From: Methanosarcina thermophila TM-1
Lineage (GTDB): Archaea; Halobacteriota; Methanosarcinia; Methanosarcinales; Methanosarcinaceae
Assembly: GCF_000969885.1 (NCBI RefSeq)
Contig: NZ_CP009501.1
Coordinates: forward strand, 1,550,001 to 1,614,000
DNA: 64,000 nt
Reading direction: 5' to 3'
Position numbers and translations under genes: made by a program. Below the pieces are notes generated by a model, which saw only the letters and a list, made by a program, of their open reading frames with translations, was not told the DNA's origin and did no database searches. Positions 19,555-28,802 of this stretch are shown here, piece by piece; position 1 is the stretch's first letter; each line of letters opens with the position of its first letter.

Positions 19555-19621
19555 GGTGGATAAGATCATAAACGGGTTTAATTCCCAGAAGACTCTTCAT
19601 CTTATCCGTTTCTTATCCACC
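19555..19621 (+). other. long hairpin downstream of fwdC with a competing alternative stem
   Basis: GGTGGATAAG (19555-19564) pairs with CTTATCCACC (19612-19621), and AAACGG (19570-19575) with CCGTTT (19606-19611). A second copy of ATCTTATCC (19600-19607 region) can compete for the same 5' arm. Possible transcript 3' end structure or mobile-element remnant. A 72-codon frame over it starting at TTG has no recognisable similarity and is not called. The rest of 19489-19925 shows nothing. Confidence 0.45.
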
Positions 19622-19925
19622 ATATTGGATCTTAAAAGTAGAATTACCGGAATTGTCTGTTTTAACGGGATTAAATTTGACTTTTTTTGTTTTCTTAAGA
19701 TATTGAGTTTGTGTACTTTCTTCAGGATGATTTTTTTAAGAAGATTTGCAGCGATATGCCAGTCATTTTAACGAATTTGTTATCAGATTTCATGAGCTGC
19801 GGCTCTTTATACCAACAATGAAGGAAATTTGAATGGGATAAGAAGGCTAGGTAAGGAAAGCGAAAAATGAAGTGTAGAAAATTAAAGGATATAAAAGGGT
19901 AAAAGACATTACCCTCGCATAAACA

Positions 19926-20507
19926 TCAATATCCTGTTGCTTCAGCTAACTGTCTCACCTGAGTACTGTCAGCAGTATTTCCGAAAACTACCAGCACATA
20001 GTTTTCGTTGCTCCAGATATAGGAGTACCTGGGGACAGATTTTCCTCCAGACGTTATATAATCAGTTATTCGGACAGCCGAATGTCCGTTAAAGGATTCT
20101 TCCACAAAGCGGGAACCATTCTGTAACGGCGGGAAGGAAGATTTGTATGCACTAATCAGGTTATTTGCAGCTTCAGCATCCTCAAGCTCGATTACATCCA
20201 GATAGAAGTCCGACCCATTGTATTTGTACATCCCTTCAGATCCACCTATAATTCCGGAAACATTCTCTGCGTTATAGTCATTTTTGATATCAGTTTCATT
20301 AAGAGGGAGGGATCCAATGTATTCAAAACCTGCAGGAAGGTTTTCAATTTCGCTAATATCAGCCGCAGTTCCATCAGGACTTACACCTGTTCCCGGATTA
20401 TCCTGCCCTGTTCTGTTATCATCTGCAGAATTATTGTCACCGACGCAGCCTGAAAACGCGATCATTAAAGCCACAAATACAGAAATTAAAGCCATACTTT
20501 TTTTCAT
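19926..20507 (-). CDS. secreted lipoprotein of unknown function
   Basis: 193 residues. Amino end MKKSMALISVFVALMIAFSGC is a lipoprotein signal with the cysteine at residue 21, followed by an Asn/Asp/Thr/Gly-rich linker to about residue 50. The folded part then contains EYIGSLPLNE and EDAEAANNLISAYK, ending in an alternating hydrophobic pattern. It is presumably anchored outside the membrane under the S-layer. It lies 177 bases downstream of the S-layer stop on the same strand. Family not recognised. Confidence 0.75.
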   Translation of the reverse strand: MKKSMALISVFVALMIAFSGCVGDNNSADDNRTGQDNPGTGVSPDGTAADISEIENLPAGFEYIGSLPLNETDIKNDYNAENVSGIIGGSEGMYKYNGSDFYLDVIELEDAEAANNLISAYKSSFPPLQNGSRFVEESFNGHSAVRITDYITSGGKSVPRYSYIWSNENYVLVVFGNTADSTQVRQLAEATGY

Positions 20508-20684
20508 AAATCCTCACCTTGATCTTTAAAACCCTGAAAAACCAGACGGTTTATAGAATCAGGATTTCAGATTTAAAAGAATTGCCAGAACTAAGAAATC
20601 AGGAGATAAAAAGGTATCTGCGAAAAAAAAACCAAAAAAGAATTGAAAGAAAGAAGGGTTAGGAAAACCCTTCAATCAGAGAAT

Positions 20685-22697
20685 TTAGTTGTTCCTCCTG
20701 ACGAGATAGACAACTGCAAGGAGTCCGGCAAGTCCAAGGACAACTCCGAAGCCAGGTGCGCCTTCGCCGCCTTCTTCTTCAGGAGTGTCACCTACGGTTG
20801 GTTCCTCTACAGGGGTCTCTCCCGGTTCGGTTACGTTCTCATCAGGAGCAGTTACGTTCTCATCCTCAGGAGCGGTTACGTTCTCCTCTCCAGGAGCGGT
20901 TACGTTCTCAGAGGGTCCTTCTTCCTCATCGTCGATTTCACTGACTTCGCCAACAGTTCTCTCAACGAATGGGTAGTACCTGAGCTCGTTGGCTGGAGTG
21001 TCAGCGACCTTGAAGAACATGCCTTCAGCGATCTCTTTTTCAGAGTCTCTGGTCAGGGTGAAGGAATCGTCATTGCGGATCACAAGGGTGTCTCCCTGGA
21101 TGGAAACGTCGTTAAGTTCGCCGAATTCGTCGTCAGACTCAATGGTCATTGCGTTTGCGTAGTCAATGAGCCAGAGACCTTCGATCTGGGCAATGCTGTC
21201 GACTGCACCCTGGAAGACCTGGTTGACATGTACTCTGAAGACAACAACATCATCTTCATCCTGGATGTCATCAAGTTCGACTTCCCAGTTGCTCTGGCTT
21301 GAATTAACGACTGAGATGATCTCATCATCTACGAATTCTCCGTCCTTGGTGAATTCGAGCCAGACTTTCTCACCTTCAACATCGACCTGCTTGGCTTCGA
21401 GAGCATAGCCTTCGCCGAGGTCAAGGGTTTCACCGGTTCTGATGGTGTACCTGTCATCGCTGTCAAGGATGAGCTTGGCAAGCTTGTCAGCGCTGTTGGG
21501 TTTCAGTGGGATGTACTTCTCTGCAAAGAAGCCAATTACACTGTAATTGTCCCAGCCTGCGGCGTCGGTGAATTCATATTCAACCTGCTGAATGGTTGTC
21601 TGGTAGACAAGACCGCCGTCAGGAATTACATTTCCGCCGTTAAGTCCGGTGACAGAAAGGGTCTCTGTGGTAACATCATCATCGATGTCGTAGAAGAAAC
21701 CTGCAAAGTTAGTTGCATCCCAAGTGAAGTCACCGGTGGCAACCTGTCCTCTGACTTCATAGGTTCCTGGGTCTGTAATTTCCTTCATGACATAGAACCT
21801 GAGGACATTGGATGGGGTGTCAGCGACCTTGAAGAACATGCCTTCAGCGATTTCCTTTGTGGAGTCTCTTGTCAGAGTGATGGTATCGTCATTGCGGATC
21901 ACAAGGCGGTCTCCCTGGATGGAAACGTCATTAAGTTCACCGAATTCGTCGTCAGACTCAATGGTCATTGCGTTTGCGTAGTCAATGAGCCAGAGACCTT
22001 CGATCTGGGCAATGCTGTCGACTGCACCCTGGAAGACCTGGTTGACATGCACTTTGAGGACAACAACATCATCTTCGTCCTCGATGTCATCAAGTTCGAC
22101 TTCCCAGGTGCTCCTATCCGGATCAGTGACTGAAATGATTTCGTCATCTACGAATTCTCCGTCCTTGGTGAATTCAAGCCAGACTTTCTCACCATCAACA
22201 TCGACCTGCTTGGCTTCGATAGCATAGCCTTCGCCGAGGTCAAGGGTTTCACCGGTTCTGATGGTGTACCTGTCATCGCTGTCGAGGACGAGCTTGGCAA
22301 GCTTGTCAGCGCTGTTGGGTTTCAGTGGGATGTACTTCTCTGCAAAGAAGCCAATTACACTGTAATTGTCCCAGCCTGCGGCGTCGGTGAATTCATATTC
22401 AACCTGCTGAATTTGGGTCTCATAGACGAGCCCACCCTCTCCAATCACGTTGCCGTTGTTTCCTGGAACATTTATAATGGAAAGAGTTTCAGTTGTAACA
22501 TTGTCGTTAATGTCATAGAAGAATGCTGCAAATTGTGTAGCATCGATTGTAATACCGTCGGTACCGACGATTTCCTGGATGTTAGAGCCGTTGAACACAG
22601 GGCCGCGGATCTCAATTGCATCTTGTGCACTTGCGGCGGATGCAAATACAGTAAGAAGCATGAGAACAGCCAGTGTCACTGCTGCAAATCTCTTCAT
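20685..22697 (-). CDS. S-layer protein with two tandem DUF1608-type domains
   Basis: 670 residues: signal peptide to about residue 25 (ASAASAQD), two homologous domains (about 30-310 and 315-590) sharing long identical stretches such as YSVIGFFAEKYIPLKPNSAD, an acidic Thr/Pro linker with repeated ENVTAP units, and a carboxy-terminal PGF-like sorting/membrane segment (APGFGVVLGLAGLLAVVYLV) plus RRNN. This is the architecture of the major Methanosarcina S-layer protein (MA0829/MM1976 type) that tiles the cell surface. SD GGAGGAAC precedes the ATG. The repeat units are nearly identical at DNA level (period 819 bp). Confidence 0.95.
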   Translation of the reverse strand: MKRFAAVTLAVLMLLTVFASAASAQDAIEIRGPVFNGSNIQEIVGTDGITIDATQFAAFFYDINDNVTTETLSIINVPGNNGNVIGEGGLVYETQIQQVEYEFTDAAGWDNYSVIGFFAEKYIPLKPNSADKLAKLVLDSDDRYTIRTGETLDLGEGYAIEAKQVDVDGEKVWLEFTKDGEFVDDEIISVTDPDRSTWEVELDDIEDEDDVVVLKVHVNQVFQGAVDSIAQIEGLWLIDYANAMTIESDDEFGELNDVSIQGDRLVIRNDDTITLTRDSTKEIAEGMFFKVADTPSNVLRFYVMKEITDPGTYEVRGQVATGDFTWDATNFAGFFYDIDDDVTTETLSVTGLNGGNVIPDGGLVYQTTIQQVEYEFTDAAGWDNYSVIGFFAEKYIPLKPNSADKLAKLILDSDDRYTIRTGETLDLGEGYALEAKQVDVEGEKVWLEFTKDGEFVDDEIISVVNSSQSNWEVELDDIQDEDDVVVFRVHVNQVFQGAVDSIAQIEGLWLIDYANAMTIESDDEFGELNDVSIQGDTLVIRNDDSFTLTRDSEKEIAEGMFFKVADTPANELRYYPFVERTVGEVSEIDDEEEGPSENVTAPGEENVTAPEDENVTAPDENVTEPGETPVEEPTVGDTPEEEGGEGAPGFGVVLGLAGLLAVVYLVRRNN

Positions 22698-22794
22698 TTT
22701 ATTGTTCCTCCATGTTTGTTAAGATATGTCGTATGTAAGAAGAAGTGTCGGGATCAACACTTTAAGGGTTTCACCATTCTTCACCAAATCAGAC

Positions 22795-22804
22795 TTTTAT
22801 ATAT
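22795..22804 (-). promoter_or_regulatory. probable TATA box of the S-layer gene
   Basis: On the minus strand GATATATAAAAG lies about 100 bases before the S-layer ATG. A start about 25 bases downstream would give a leader of roughly 75 bases ending in the ribosome binding site GGAGGAAC. Expected for a highly expressed gene; position of the start is inferred. Confidence 0.55.
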
Positions 22805-23322
22805 CGTCTATTGCCGAAGAGGTTTTCATTCCCTCCTTATCCCTCTAAATTGGATTACAAGTGTTCTATAAAATAATTGCCTTATTAAATCTTTTGTGGT
22901 CTATTTTAGGGAAATTAAACAGGAAAAGCGCAAAACAACGATGTAAATGACGGTAAATGTCGAAATAGCTAAGGCAGAATATTCGTCAGAAATAAACTTA
23001 GAAGATAAATTCGAAATACTTATAAAAGACTATAAAAAAATGTAGTATAATTAAGAGCTTCACACTATAATTTCAAATCAATACTAATTCTACAATCGAA
23101 CTGGTAAACTTCTCCTGCTGATAAGCTTTTTCTGCATCACATCTTAAGTTTTTTCGAGTTTAATAAACTTTTGACATGTTATGAGATCAGATCCAGGCTA
23201 ATATGTTCTTATGAATCTATTAGTCGCCCAAAATTAATTGAGATAAATCCGAATTTGAAGAGTTCAGTTCATTTAGATAGATCTGTCTTTAGACACGGCG
23301 TCCTGAAAGAGCACATACCCAG

Positions 23323-23443
23323 ATACAAGTGATATCATACTTAATACAAATGATATCATACTCAATCAATACAAATGTATATCATACTCAATACAAATAT
23401 ATCCATACTTAACGTGATATTATACTCAATACAAGTGATATCA
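23323..23443. repeat. degenerate tandem repeats of about 21 bp with GATATCATACTCAATACAA core
   Basis: About five imperfect copies combining GATATCATACT and CAATACAA elements occur in a row, about 630 bp upstream of the S-layer start and 350 bp before the next gene. The 22805-23792 gap around them is AT-rich; a short frame near 23540-23626 has weak coding character but no recognisable product. Confidence 0.75.
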
Positions 23444-23792
23444 GTTTGAGGAATATTATAAGAATCGGGGCAATGGTTCGGAAAATTGTGATACAGTTAA
23501 ATAGTTTTAAAGATTTATTATAAATACTTCCTTAATATTTATAATGATATTCAAAAACTCATTACATTATCTGCAGGAGAAAAAGATGTCATTTTAGAAA
23601 TTGACGACATAAAAAGAGAAATATAAAAAGAGCATTATATGATACCATAAAAGAAAGCAAAAACTGCCACCATATGAATAAAAGAATAAATTAAATAAGA
23701 ATGTGAAACAAGGCAAAATTTATTGAACTAAAACAAGGCAAAATTATTGAACTAAATATAGCGTAGTTTTAAAACACGAAGGGGAATTTGCT

Positions 23793-24368
23793 TTGGAATG
23801 TAAAAATGTTATTCAGGATGTCATATGCAGAATAAAAGCTATGAAAGGCGTTGAAGATACATACGTTTTGAGTGAGGAAGATAAAGAAAAAATTCTCGAG
23901 CTTGAAAAAAAGGCTGAAGGTGCTGTCCTTATGGGATTGGGTGTGGGAGACAACCAGGGAATTAAGGAAGTCTTCAAACGTCAGATAATCATAGCCTTTA
24001 CAACTAATATGGATTATGTCTGGCCCGAAGGACCTAACGTAGTGCTTATGCAGTACGGAGAAAAGATTGGTGAGGATATTTACGACTCCAAGAAGCTTGA
24101 GGAATGTAAAAAATGCGAGGATATGCTGGTTATGGGAAACCTTGTAATCTACAAAAACGCAGTGCCTAAACCAGGAAGTGTAAAAAAAGAACCTATAACT
24201 GTCGTCCTACCCCCACAGAGATGTCAGGATGTAGAGTGCGTGGAAGGGGTGACCAATGTTGTACTTGCGTCTCCATCCACCCCATCGGATGAGTATATAA
24301 GATCTTTAATGGGTCTCAAGCCCGCAGCCGGACTCGGAACTTTTATTATTGGGTTCGATCTCTGCTAG
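23793..24368 (+). CDS. unrecognised archaeal protein, 191 residues
   Basis: TTG start after GAAGGGG. The amino half is helical (EEDKEKILELEKKAEGAVLM). The middle has CKKCEDML and the later part CQDVEC, so four cysteines might bind metal, followed by a hydrophobic carboxy end. No membrane segment or signal peptide. The stop is TAG; the frame runs only 21 codons further without recognisable sequence, so readthrough is not suggested. Isolated gene with a long AT-rich upstream region. Function unknown. Confidence 0.6.
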   Translation: MECKNVIQDVICRIKAMKGVEDTYVLSEEDKEKILELEKKAEGAVLMGLGVGDNQGIKEVFKRQIIIAFTTNMDYVWPEGPNVVLMQYGEKIGEDIYDSKKLEECKKCEDMLVMGNLVIYKNAVPKPGSVKKEPITVVLPPQRCQDVECVEGVTNVVLASPSTPSDEYIRSLMGLKPAAGLGTFIIGFDLC

Positions 24369-24423
24369 CTAAATAATAGATCTATGCAAACCTCATTGAT
24401 ACAAAGACGGAGCCTGCTCTGTT

Positions 24424-24457
24424 ATTATATGCATTAAGCTATTATATGCATTAAGCT
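24424..24457. repeat. 17-bp perfect tandem duplication
   Basis: ATTATATGCATTAAGCT occurs at 24424-24440 and 24441-24457, followed by a partial third copy. It lies between the unrecognised 191-residue gene and the Elp3 gene. Confidence 0.8.
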
Positions 24458-24595
24458 ATTATTAAGCTGCATTGTTGCAGACTACAAAAAGTTAGATTAA
24501 ACAGCTTTTTAAAAGCTAAAAAATCTTTTTTAACATCTTACAAATAAATTTTTAGCCCTCCCTAGAAAAAAACCGGGATTTGGAAAACCGGAAAG

Positions 24596-26251
24596 ATGGA
24601 ACTTGAGATGAAAGAAAACGGTTATAATAAGGCGTGCAGGGAAATTCTTGAAAGAGTACTTGCAGGCGAAATAAAAGATGAGAGTCAGTTAAATAAGGTA
24701 AAAAAAGAAGTCAGTAAGCATTACCATCTAGCCAGCCTCCCCAGAAATGGAGACATCATAACCAAGGGGACAACTGAAGAACAGGCAATAATCAAAGAAT
24801 TCTTGAAACGGAAGCCTGTAAGAACAATTTCCGGAGTTGCGGTAATTGCTGTAATGACTTCTCCAGCACCATGCCCTCACGGAGTATGTCTGCCATGCCC
24901 GGGGGGTCCAAACTCCGCTTTTAAGTCGCCCCAGAGTTACATGGGAAGAGAACCTGCAGCTATGAGAGCAATTCAGCATGAGTTTGACCCCTATGCCCAG
25001 GTTAAATCCAGGCTCTCCCAGCTTAAAGAGATCGGTCACGACGTAGAGAAAGTGGAACTTATAGTTATGGGAGGCACGTTTTCTGCACGCAATCTGGATT
25101 ACCAGGAGTGGTTTATTAAACGCTGCCTTGAAGCAATGAATGATTTCACAACAAAGGAGTGGAGGAAGAACGCCTGGAAAATCGGGAAATCTATACCTTA
25201 TATCCCTCTTGAAGAAGTTCAGAAAGCCAATGAAAAAGCGGATATCCGCAATGTAGGAATAACATTTGAAACACGTCCTGACTGGGCAGCGGAAGAACAT
25301 GTGGACGAGTTCCTCAAGCTGGGAGGTACTAAGGTAGAACTCGGGGTCCAGAGTGTTTATGATTTTGTGCTTACCCGCATGCAAAGGGGTCATGGCGTTG
25401 CAGAGGTTGTCAGGGCTAATCAGATATTAAGAGACAGTGCATTTAAGGTCGGATTTCATATGATGCCTCATTTGCCTGGCTCGGATTCAAAGCTGGATCT
25501 CAGAGGCTTCAAAAAATTGTTTGAAGACTCACGCTTCAGACCCGATTATCTCAAGATATATCCTACACTTGTAACTGAAGGCACTCCTTTATACAAACTC
25601 TGGGAGGCTGGAGATTATGAAGCCCTTTCTGACGAAGAAGCTGCCGAACTTATTGCAGACGTAAAGGGAATTCTTCCTAAATGGGTGAGACTCCAGCGCA
25701 TTCAGCGCGATATTCCAGCCCACCAGATATTTGCAGGAGTCCGAAAGAGTAATCTAAGACAGCTTGCAGAAGAAAAGCTGAGAGAGAAAGGAGGAAAGTG
25801 CCGCTGTATCCGCTGCAGAGAAGTCGGACATACTGGCTTGAGAGGGAGAAAGGTAAATGAAAAAGACATCGAGCTGACTGTAGAGACTTACGAAGCTTGC
25901 GGGGGCATAGAACATTTCATTGCGTTTGAAGACCTTGCTGCAGATGTCCTTATTGGATTTACCCGCCTGCGTTTTCCTTTTGCTCCTTATCGCCCTGAAC
26001 TGCAAGAAGCCGCCCTGATAAGAGAACTGCATGTTTATGGTTCAATGGTACCTGTAGGAAAAGGAGCAAAGCAAACGGATTGGCAGCATAGAGGATATGG
26101 AAAGGAACTTCTGGAACAAGCAGAGAATATAGCGCGTGAAAATGGTTACGAGAAGCTTGCTATTATTAGCGGAATAGGAGCCAGAGAATACTACAGAAAA
26201 TTCGGCTACACTCTTGATAACGTATATATGTCGAAGATTTTGAGAAGTTAA
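24596..26251 (+). CDS. Elp3-family tRNA uridine(34) acetyltransferase (radical SAM plus GNAT)
   Basis: 551 residues. The radical SAM domain carries the Elp3-type cluster motif C-x4-C-x2-C (CPHGVCLPCPGG, about residue 100) and the stretch MGGTFSARNLDYQEWF; the carboxy end has a GNAT acetyltransferase fold (HRGYGKELLEQAENIARENG, about 500-520). It modifies the wobble uridine of tRNAs using acetyl-CoA and SAM. Archaea use Elp3 without other Elongator subunits. ATG 24596 after CCGGAAAG. Single gene; 1.1 kb of non-coding DNA follows. Confidence 0.93.
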   Translation: MELEMKENGYNKACREILERVLAGEIKDESQLNKVKKEVSKHYHLASLPRNGDIITKGTTEEQAIIKEFLKRKPVRTISGVAVIAVMTSPAPCPHGVCLPCPGGPNSAFKSPQSYMGREPAAMRAIQHEFDPYAQVKSRLSQLKEIGHDVEKVELIVMGGTFSARNLDYQEWFIKRCLEAMNDFTTKEWRKNAWKIGKSIPYIPLEEVQKANEKADIRNVGITFETRPDWAAEEHVDEFLKLGGTKVELGVQSVYDFVLTRMQRGHGVAEVVRANQILRDSAFKVGFHMMPHLPGSDSKLDLRGFKKLFEDSRFRPDYLKIYPTLVTEGTPLYKLWEAGDYEALSDEEAAELIADVKGILPKWVRLQRIQRDIPAHQIFAGVRKSNLRQLAEEKLREKGGKCRCIRCREVGHTGLRGRKVNEKDIELTVETYEACGGIEHFIAFEDLAADVLIGFTRLRFPFAPYRPELQEAALIRELHVYGSMVPVGKGAKQTDWQHRGYGKELLEQAENIARENGYEKLAIISGIGAREYYRKFGYTLDNVYMSKILRS

Positions 26252-26454
26252 AACAAGCCTGCTACTTTCGCGTAGGTCACTATTTTTAATTTAGAGATTT
26301 TTGAAAATAAAGTAAAAGCACTGCACTTATAATACTGCATAGGCATAATAATACTGCATATGCCTTAGAAGATTTTCAATGCCGTTAATTTAATTTTCAG
26401 TGCCACTGATTTACAGGTTTGTAATTTTCAAAATGCCGAGAATGAAAAATCGTA

Positions 26455-26598
26455 GCATTTAGTAATTTAGTCTCTCCTCCTTATATAATGAGCATTTTAG
26501 TAGCTTGGTCCCCCTTATATAAAGAGCATTTAGCAATCTGATCCCTCCCTTTTATATAATGAACATTTAGTAATCTGGTTTCTTCTTTTATATGATGA
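26455..26598. repeat. four degenerate tandem repeats (34-37 bp) each containing a TTATATAA-like box
   Basis: Units begin GCATTTAGTAAT or a close variant, pass through a pyrimidine-rich CTCCCTCC-like stretch and end TTATATAATGA. Units start near 26455, 26492, 26526 and 26563. They sit in the 26252-27359 gap between Elp3 and DUF1699; the rest of the gap is AT-rich and shows no gene. Confidence 0.75.
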
Positions 26599-27287
26599 GT
26601 ATCTTTAGTGAGATTCTTTAATGAAAAAATTTCTTTTGTTAAACCCGTTCATTCAAAAGAATTTTACAAGAAAAAAGCTTTACAGAAAATATTAAATAAT
26701 ATATTACAGTATCGTATACGTATTCATCTCAAATATATAAAATAGTGTAATATAAATAAATGTCACCAGTAGACTTACTAGTTTATCTCACAAATTGATT
26801 TTCAGAATTTCTTTAGATATATTAAAGAAACCCTAGAGTTAGACAGATTGTACTTAAAAATTAAGAAAATGGGAGAATAAAGATTACCTCATTCCTTGAC
26901 TCAATTTATATAACATAATAGAAAAAGTTGAAAATAAAAGGAAAGTTCATAAAAAATTAAATATTATATGCCCTTAACATAACAAAAACCTCAAATATAA
27001 ATTAAGGTTTTGAAAAACAGTTTGTAATTCTAAAATTCAAAATGAATTCAAAAAATAATTGAATTTTAGGGTTAACAAATTCAAAGGGTTCAAAAAATAA
27101 TTAAGTAAACCCGTGATGTAAGAATTAAAAACTTCATGGAAGTTTCAAAAGTTAGTAAAAACATAAAAAATCCGGAATCCCTAAAATCCGGAAAGAACTC
27201 CTAAAAACCTAAATCTCGAAAAAACCTGAAGGGGCTCTGATGAAATAAAATAGCTCTAAAGAGCCTCCTAAGAATTTTAAATGAAAC

Positions 27288-27317
27288 CCTAAAAATCCCT
27301 AAAAATCCCTAAAATGC
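27288..27317. repeat. CCCTAAAAAT decamer repeat, three copies
   Basis: CCCTAAAAAT at 27288-27297 and 27298-27307, then CCCTAAAATG at 27308-27317. Further CTAAAA-rich sequence surrounds it. It lies 40 bases upstream of the DUF1699 start and would form part of its leader or promoter. Confidence 0.7.
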
Positions 27318-27359
27318 TCTAAAACGTCTTAAAATACCTGGAAACGAACGGTGATAAAA

Positions 27360-27755
27360 ATGAAAATTAGAGTCGTAAGTTCAAAAGAAGAGATAGACAC
27401 TTTAAACATTAATGAGGAAATTGTCCATCTTGCATTCAGACCATCTAACAAGGACATTTTTAAACTCATTCTAAAGTGTCCAGGAATAAAAGCGATCCAC
27501 ATCCCAAGCTCGTACAAAAAAACGATTTCAAGTTCTGCACAGATGTATCTTTCAATGCAGAATATCGCTTTACTTGAGGGCGATGTATGGGGTCACAGGA
27601 AAGATATTAACGAATACTCCGAAGTATCACAGCATGTTTTTGACCGCATACAAGAACTCAGAGATGAAGGGCTTTCCGATGAGGAAACTATTGAAAGGCT
27701 TGTAAAAGAAACAAGGCTCAGCCCGGATTTTGTAAGTTTCATTATGTCGAATTAA
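27360..27755 (+). CDS. DUF1699 family protein
   Basis: About 131 residues from ATG 27360, with GGTGAT five bases upstream; a GTG inside that site at 27351 is less likely. It matches the Methanosarcina-specific DUF1699 family: a strand-rich start (MKIRVVSSKEEID), LAFRPSNKDIF near residue 27 and a helical end with EEVSQHVFDRI-like and DEETIERLVKETRLSPDF segments. The helical tail may bind nucleic acid, but function is unknown. Unusual repetitive sequence flanks it on both sides. Confidence 0.75.
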   Translation: MKIRVVSSKEEIDTLNINEEIVHLAFRPSNKDIFKLILKCPGIKAIHIPSSYKKTISSSAQMYLSMQNIALLEGDVWGHRKDINEYSEVSQHVFDRIQELRDEGLSDEETIERLVKETRLSPDFVSFIMSN

Positions 27756-27762
27756 AAATTGT

Positions 27763-27854
27763 GCAGTCGATCAAGAACCTGATCAGCATTCATTTTCCTT
27801 ATAGAATTATGCAGCCGGTCAAGAACCTGACTGGCATTTATCTTTCTTATAGAT
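27763..27854 (+). repeat. 48-bp tandem duplication forming two covarying hairpins with loop AGAACC
   Basis: Unit 1: GATCA (27769-27773), AGAACC, TGATC (27780-27784). Unit 2: CCGGTCA (27815-27821), AGAACC, TGACTGG (27828-27834). The stems differ but keep pairing (A-T replaced by G-C at the second position), the loop is identical, and each is followed by GCATT and CTTATAGA. It begins 8 bases after the DUF1699 stop, so it should lie in its 3' UTR. Confidence 0.6.
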
Positions 27855-27913
27855 ATTACTCAAATTCATTATGCGGCTCAAGCTCTTTTTGATTTTCGCA
27901 TAAATTACTCTTA

Positions 27914-28046
27914 TGTACAATTTCTTCTATTAATTGCGTACAATTATTATTCTTATATTATTCTTATATTAATACATACAATTATTTCTTCTAGTAATTA
28001 CGTACAATTACTACTCTTCTATTAATTATGTACAATTACTACCTTC
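27914..28046. repeat. degenerate AT-rich repeats with five TACAATT cores; plus a 17-bp repeat at 28139-28179
   Basis: TACAATT followed by TTCTTCTATTAATT-like sequence recurs about five times with period 25-36. Further on, ATGTAACCTGTTTAAGC occurs at 28139-28155 and 28163-28179. No coding frame seen in 27855-28269. Confidence 0.6.
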
Positions 28047-28269
28047 TCTCAATTTGCAGAAATTTGTTTCATAAAATTGAATGCTAGTTAGTTTCAGGCG
28101 ATTGATGACAGATTCAGACATGTATCAATTTCTCAGTAATGTAACCTGTTTAAGCCCCCAGTATGTAACCTGTTTAAGCTGACATACCTCTCCTATTTAC
28201 TCAGGGTGAAAAGGTTGCGTTCAGAGTAGAAGGTTTAAGTAAAATAGCGAAAACATTTAACAGGATTTC

Positions 28270-28752
28270 ATGACCGAGTTTGAACGCATGCTTGTAAACT
28301 CACTTAATGCATACATTGAAGAGAATGGACTAAAAGCTATATCCTACAGGCTTAAGCAGCACAGATTCACTCCACAGTTTCTGGATGTGCTTGTGGATTC
28401 TCTTAACCCGGATCTATACATGGGAATCGAGTGCAAAAGCATTTCAGTAGGCAAAGGAGCAAATGCACTTTACTTTTCTCAGCATTTTACCGTGGATAAA
28501 AACGGAATCCATCAGATAGAAAGAATTTCGGATTACCTGAACAGATCAGGAAGACGCGGATTTCTTGCAGTAGAACTTCGCCTGGGACCAGGTCACGGAA
28601 GGGAAGCATACATAATTCCCTGGAAGGAACTGGAAAAAGAATATCTCAATCAGAATCTCAAACTTACATTGAAGGAGATCCGAAGTTTTCCTGAAATAAA
28701 AAGAGAAGGAAAAGATTATAAGGTCGATCCAAGGGAATGGGAAGGAAAGTAA
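28270..28752 (+). CDS. PD-(D/E)xK nuclease-fold protein, archaeal
   Basis: 160 residues. FLDVLVDSLNPDLYMGIECK (about residues 37-56) has the Asp and Glu-x-Lys spacing of a restriction-endonuclease-like active site, followed by a helix with Gln/Glu (GIHQIERISDYLNRSGR) as in Holliday-junction-resolvase-like proteins. Likely a DNA repair or recombination nuclease; substrate unknown. ATG 28270 after ACAGGATTTC. The following RecJ-like gene starts about 50 bases downstream, and pairing with a RecJ homologue supports a DNA metabolism role. Confidence 0.65.
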   Translation: MTEFERMLVNSLNAYIEENGLKAISYRLKQHRFTPQFLDVLVDSLNPDLYMGIECKSISVGKGANALYFSQHFTVDKNGIHQIERISDYLNRSGRRGFLAVELRLGPGHGREAYIIPWKELEKEYLNQNLKLTLKEIRSFPEIKREGKDYKVDPREWEGK

Positions 28753-28802
28753 GATTAAAAAAGCGATTATTTGAGACAAGCAGAAAAACAGTGGAGAGAG
28801 GA

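Noticed and set aside
19553-19771. 72-codon frame starting at TTG after fwdC
   Set aside because: Covers the hairpin, low-complexity aromatic composition, no ribosome binding site, no recognisable similarity.
20643-22871. Long plus-strand frames opposite the S-layer gene
   Set aside because: Shadow frames caused by the biased, repetitive codon use of the S-layer gene; they have no start signals.
24366-24440. UAG readthrough of the 191-residue protein
   Set aside because: The sequence after TAG is only 21 codons, repeat-derived and not protein-like.
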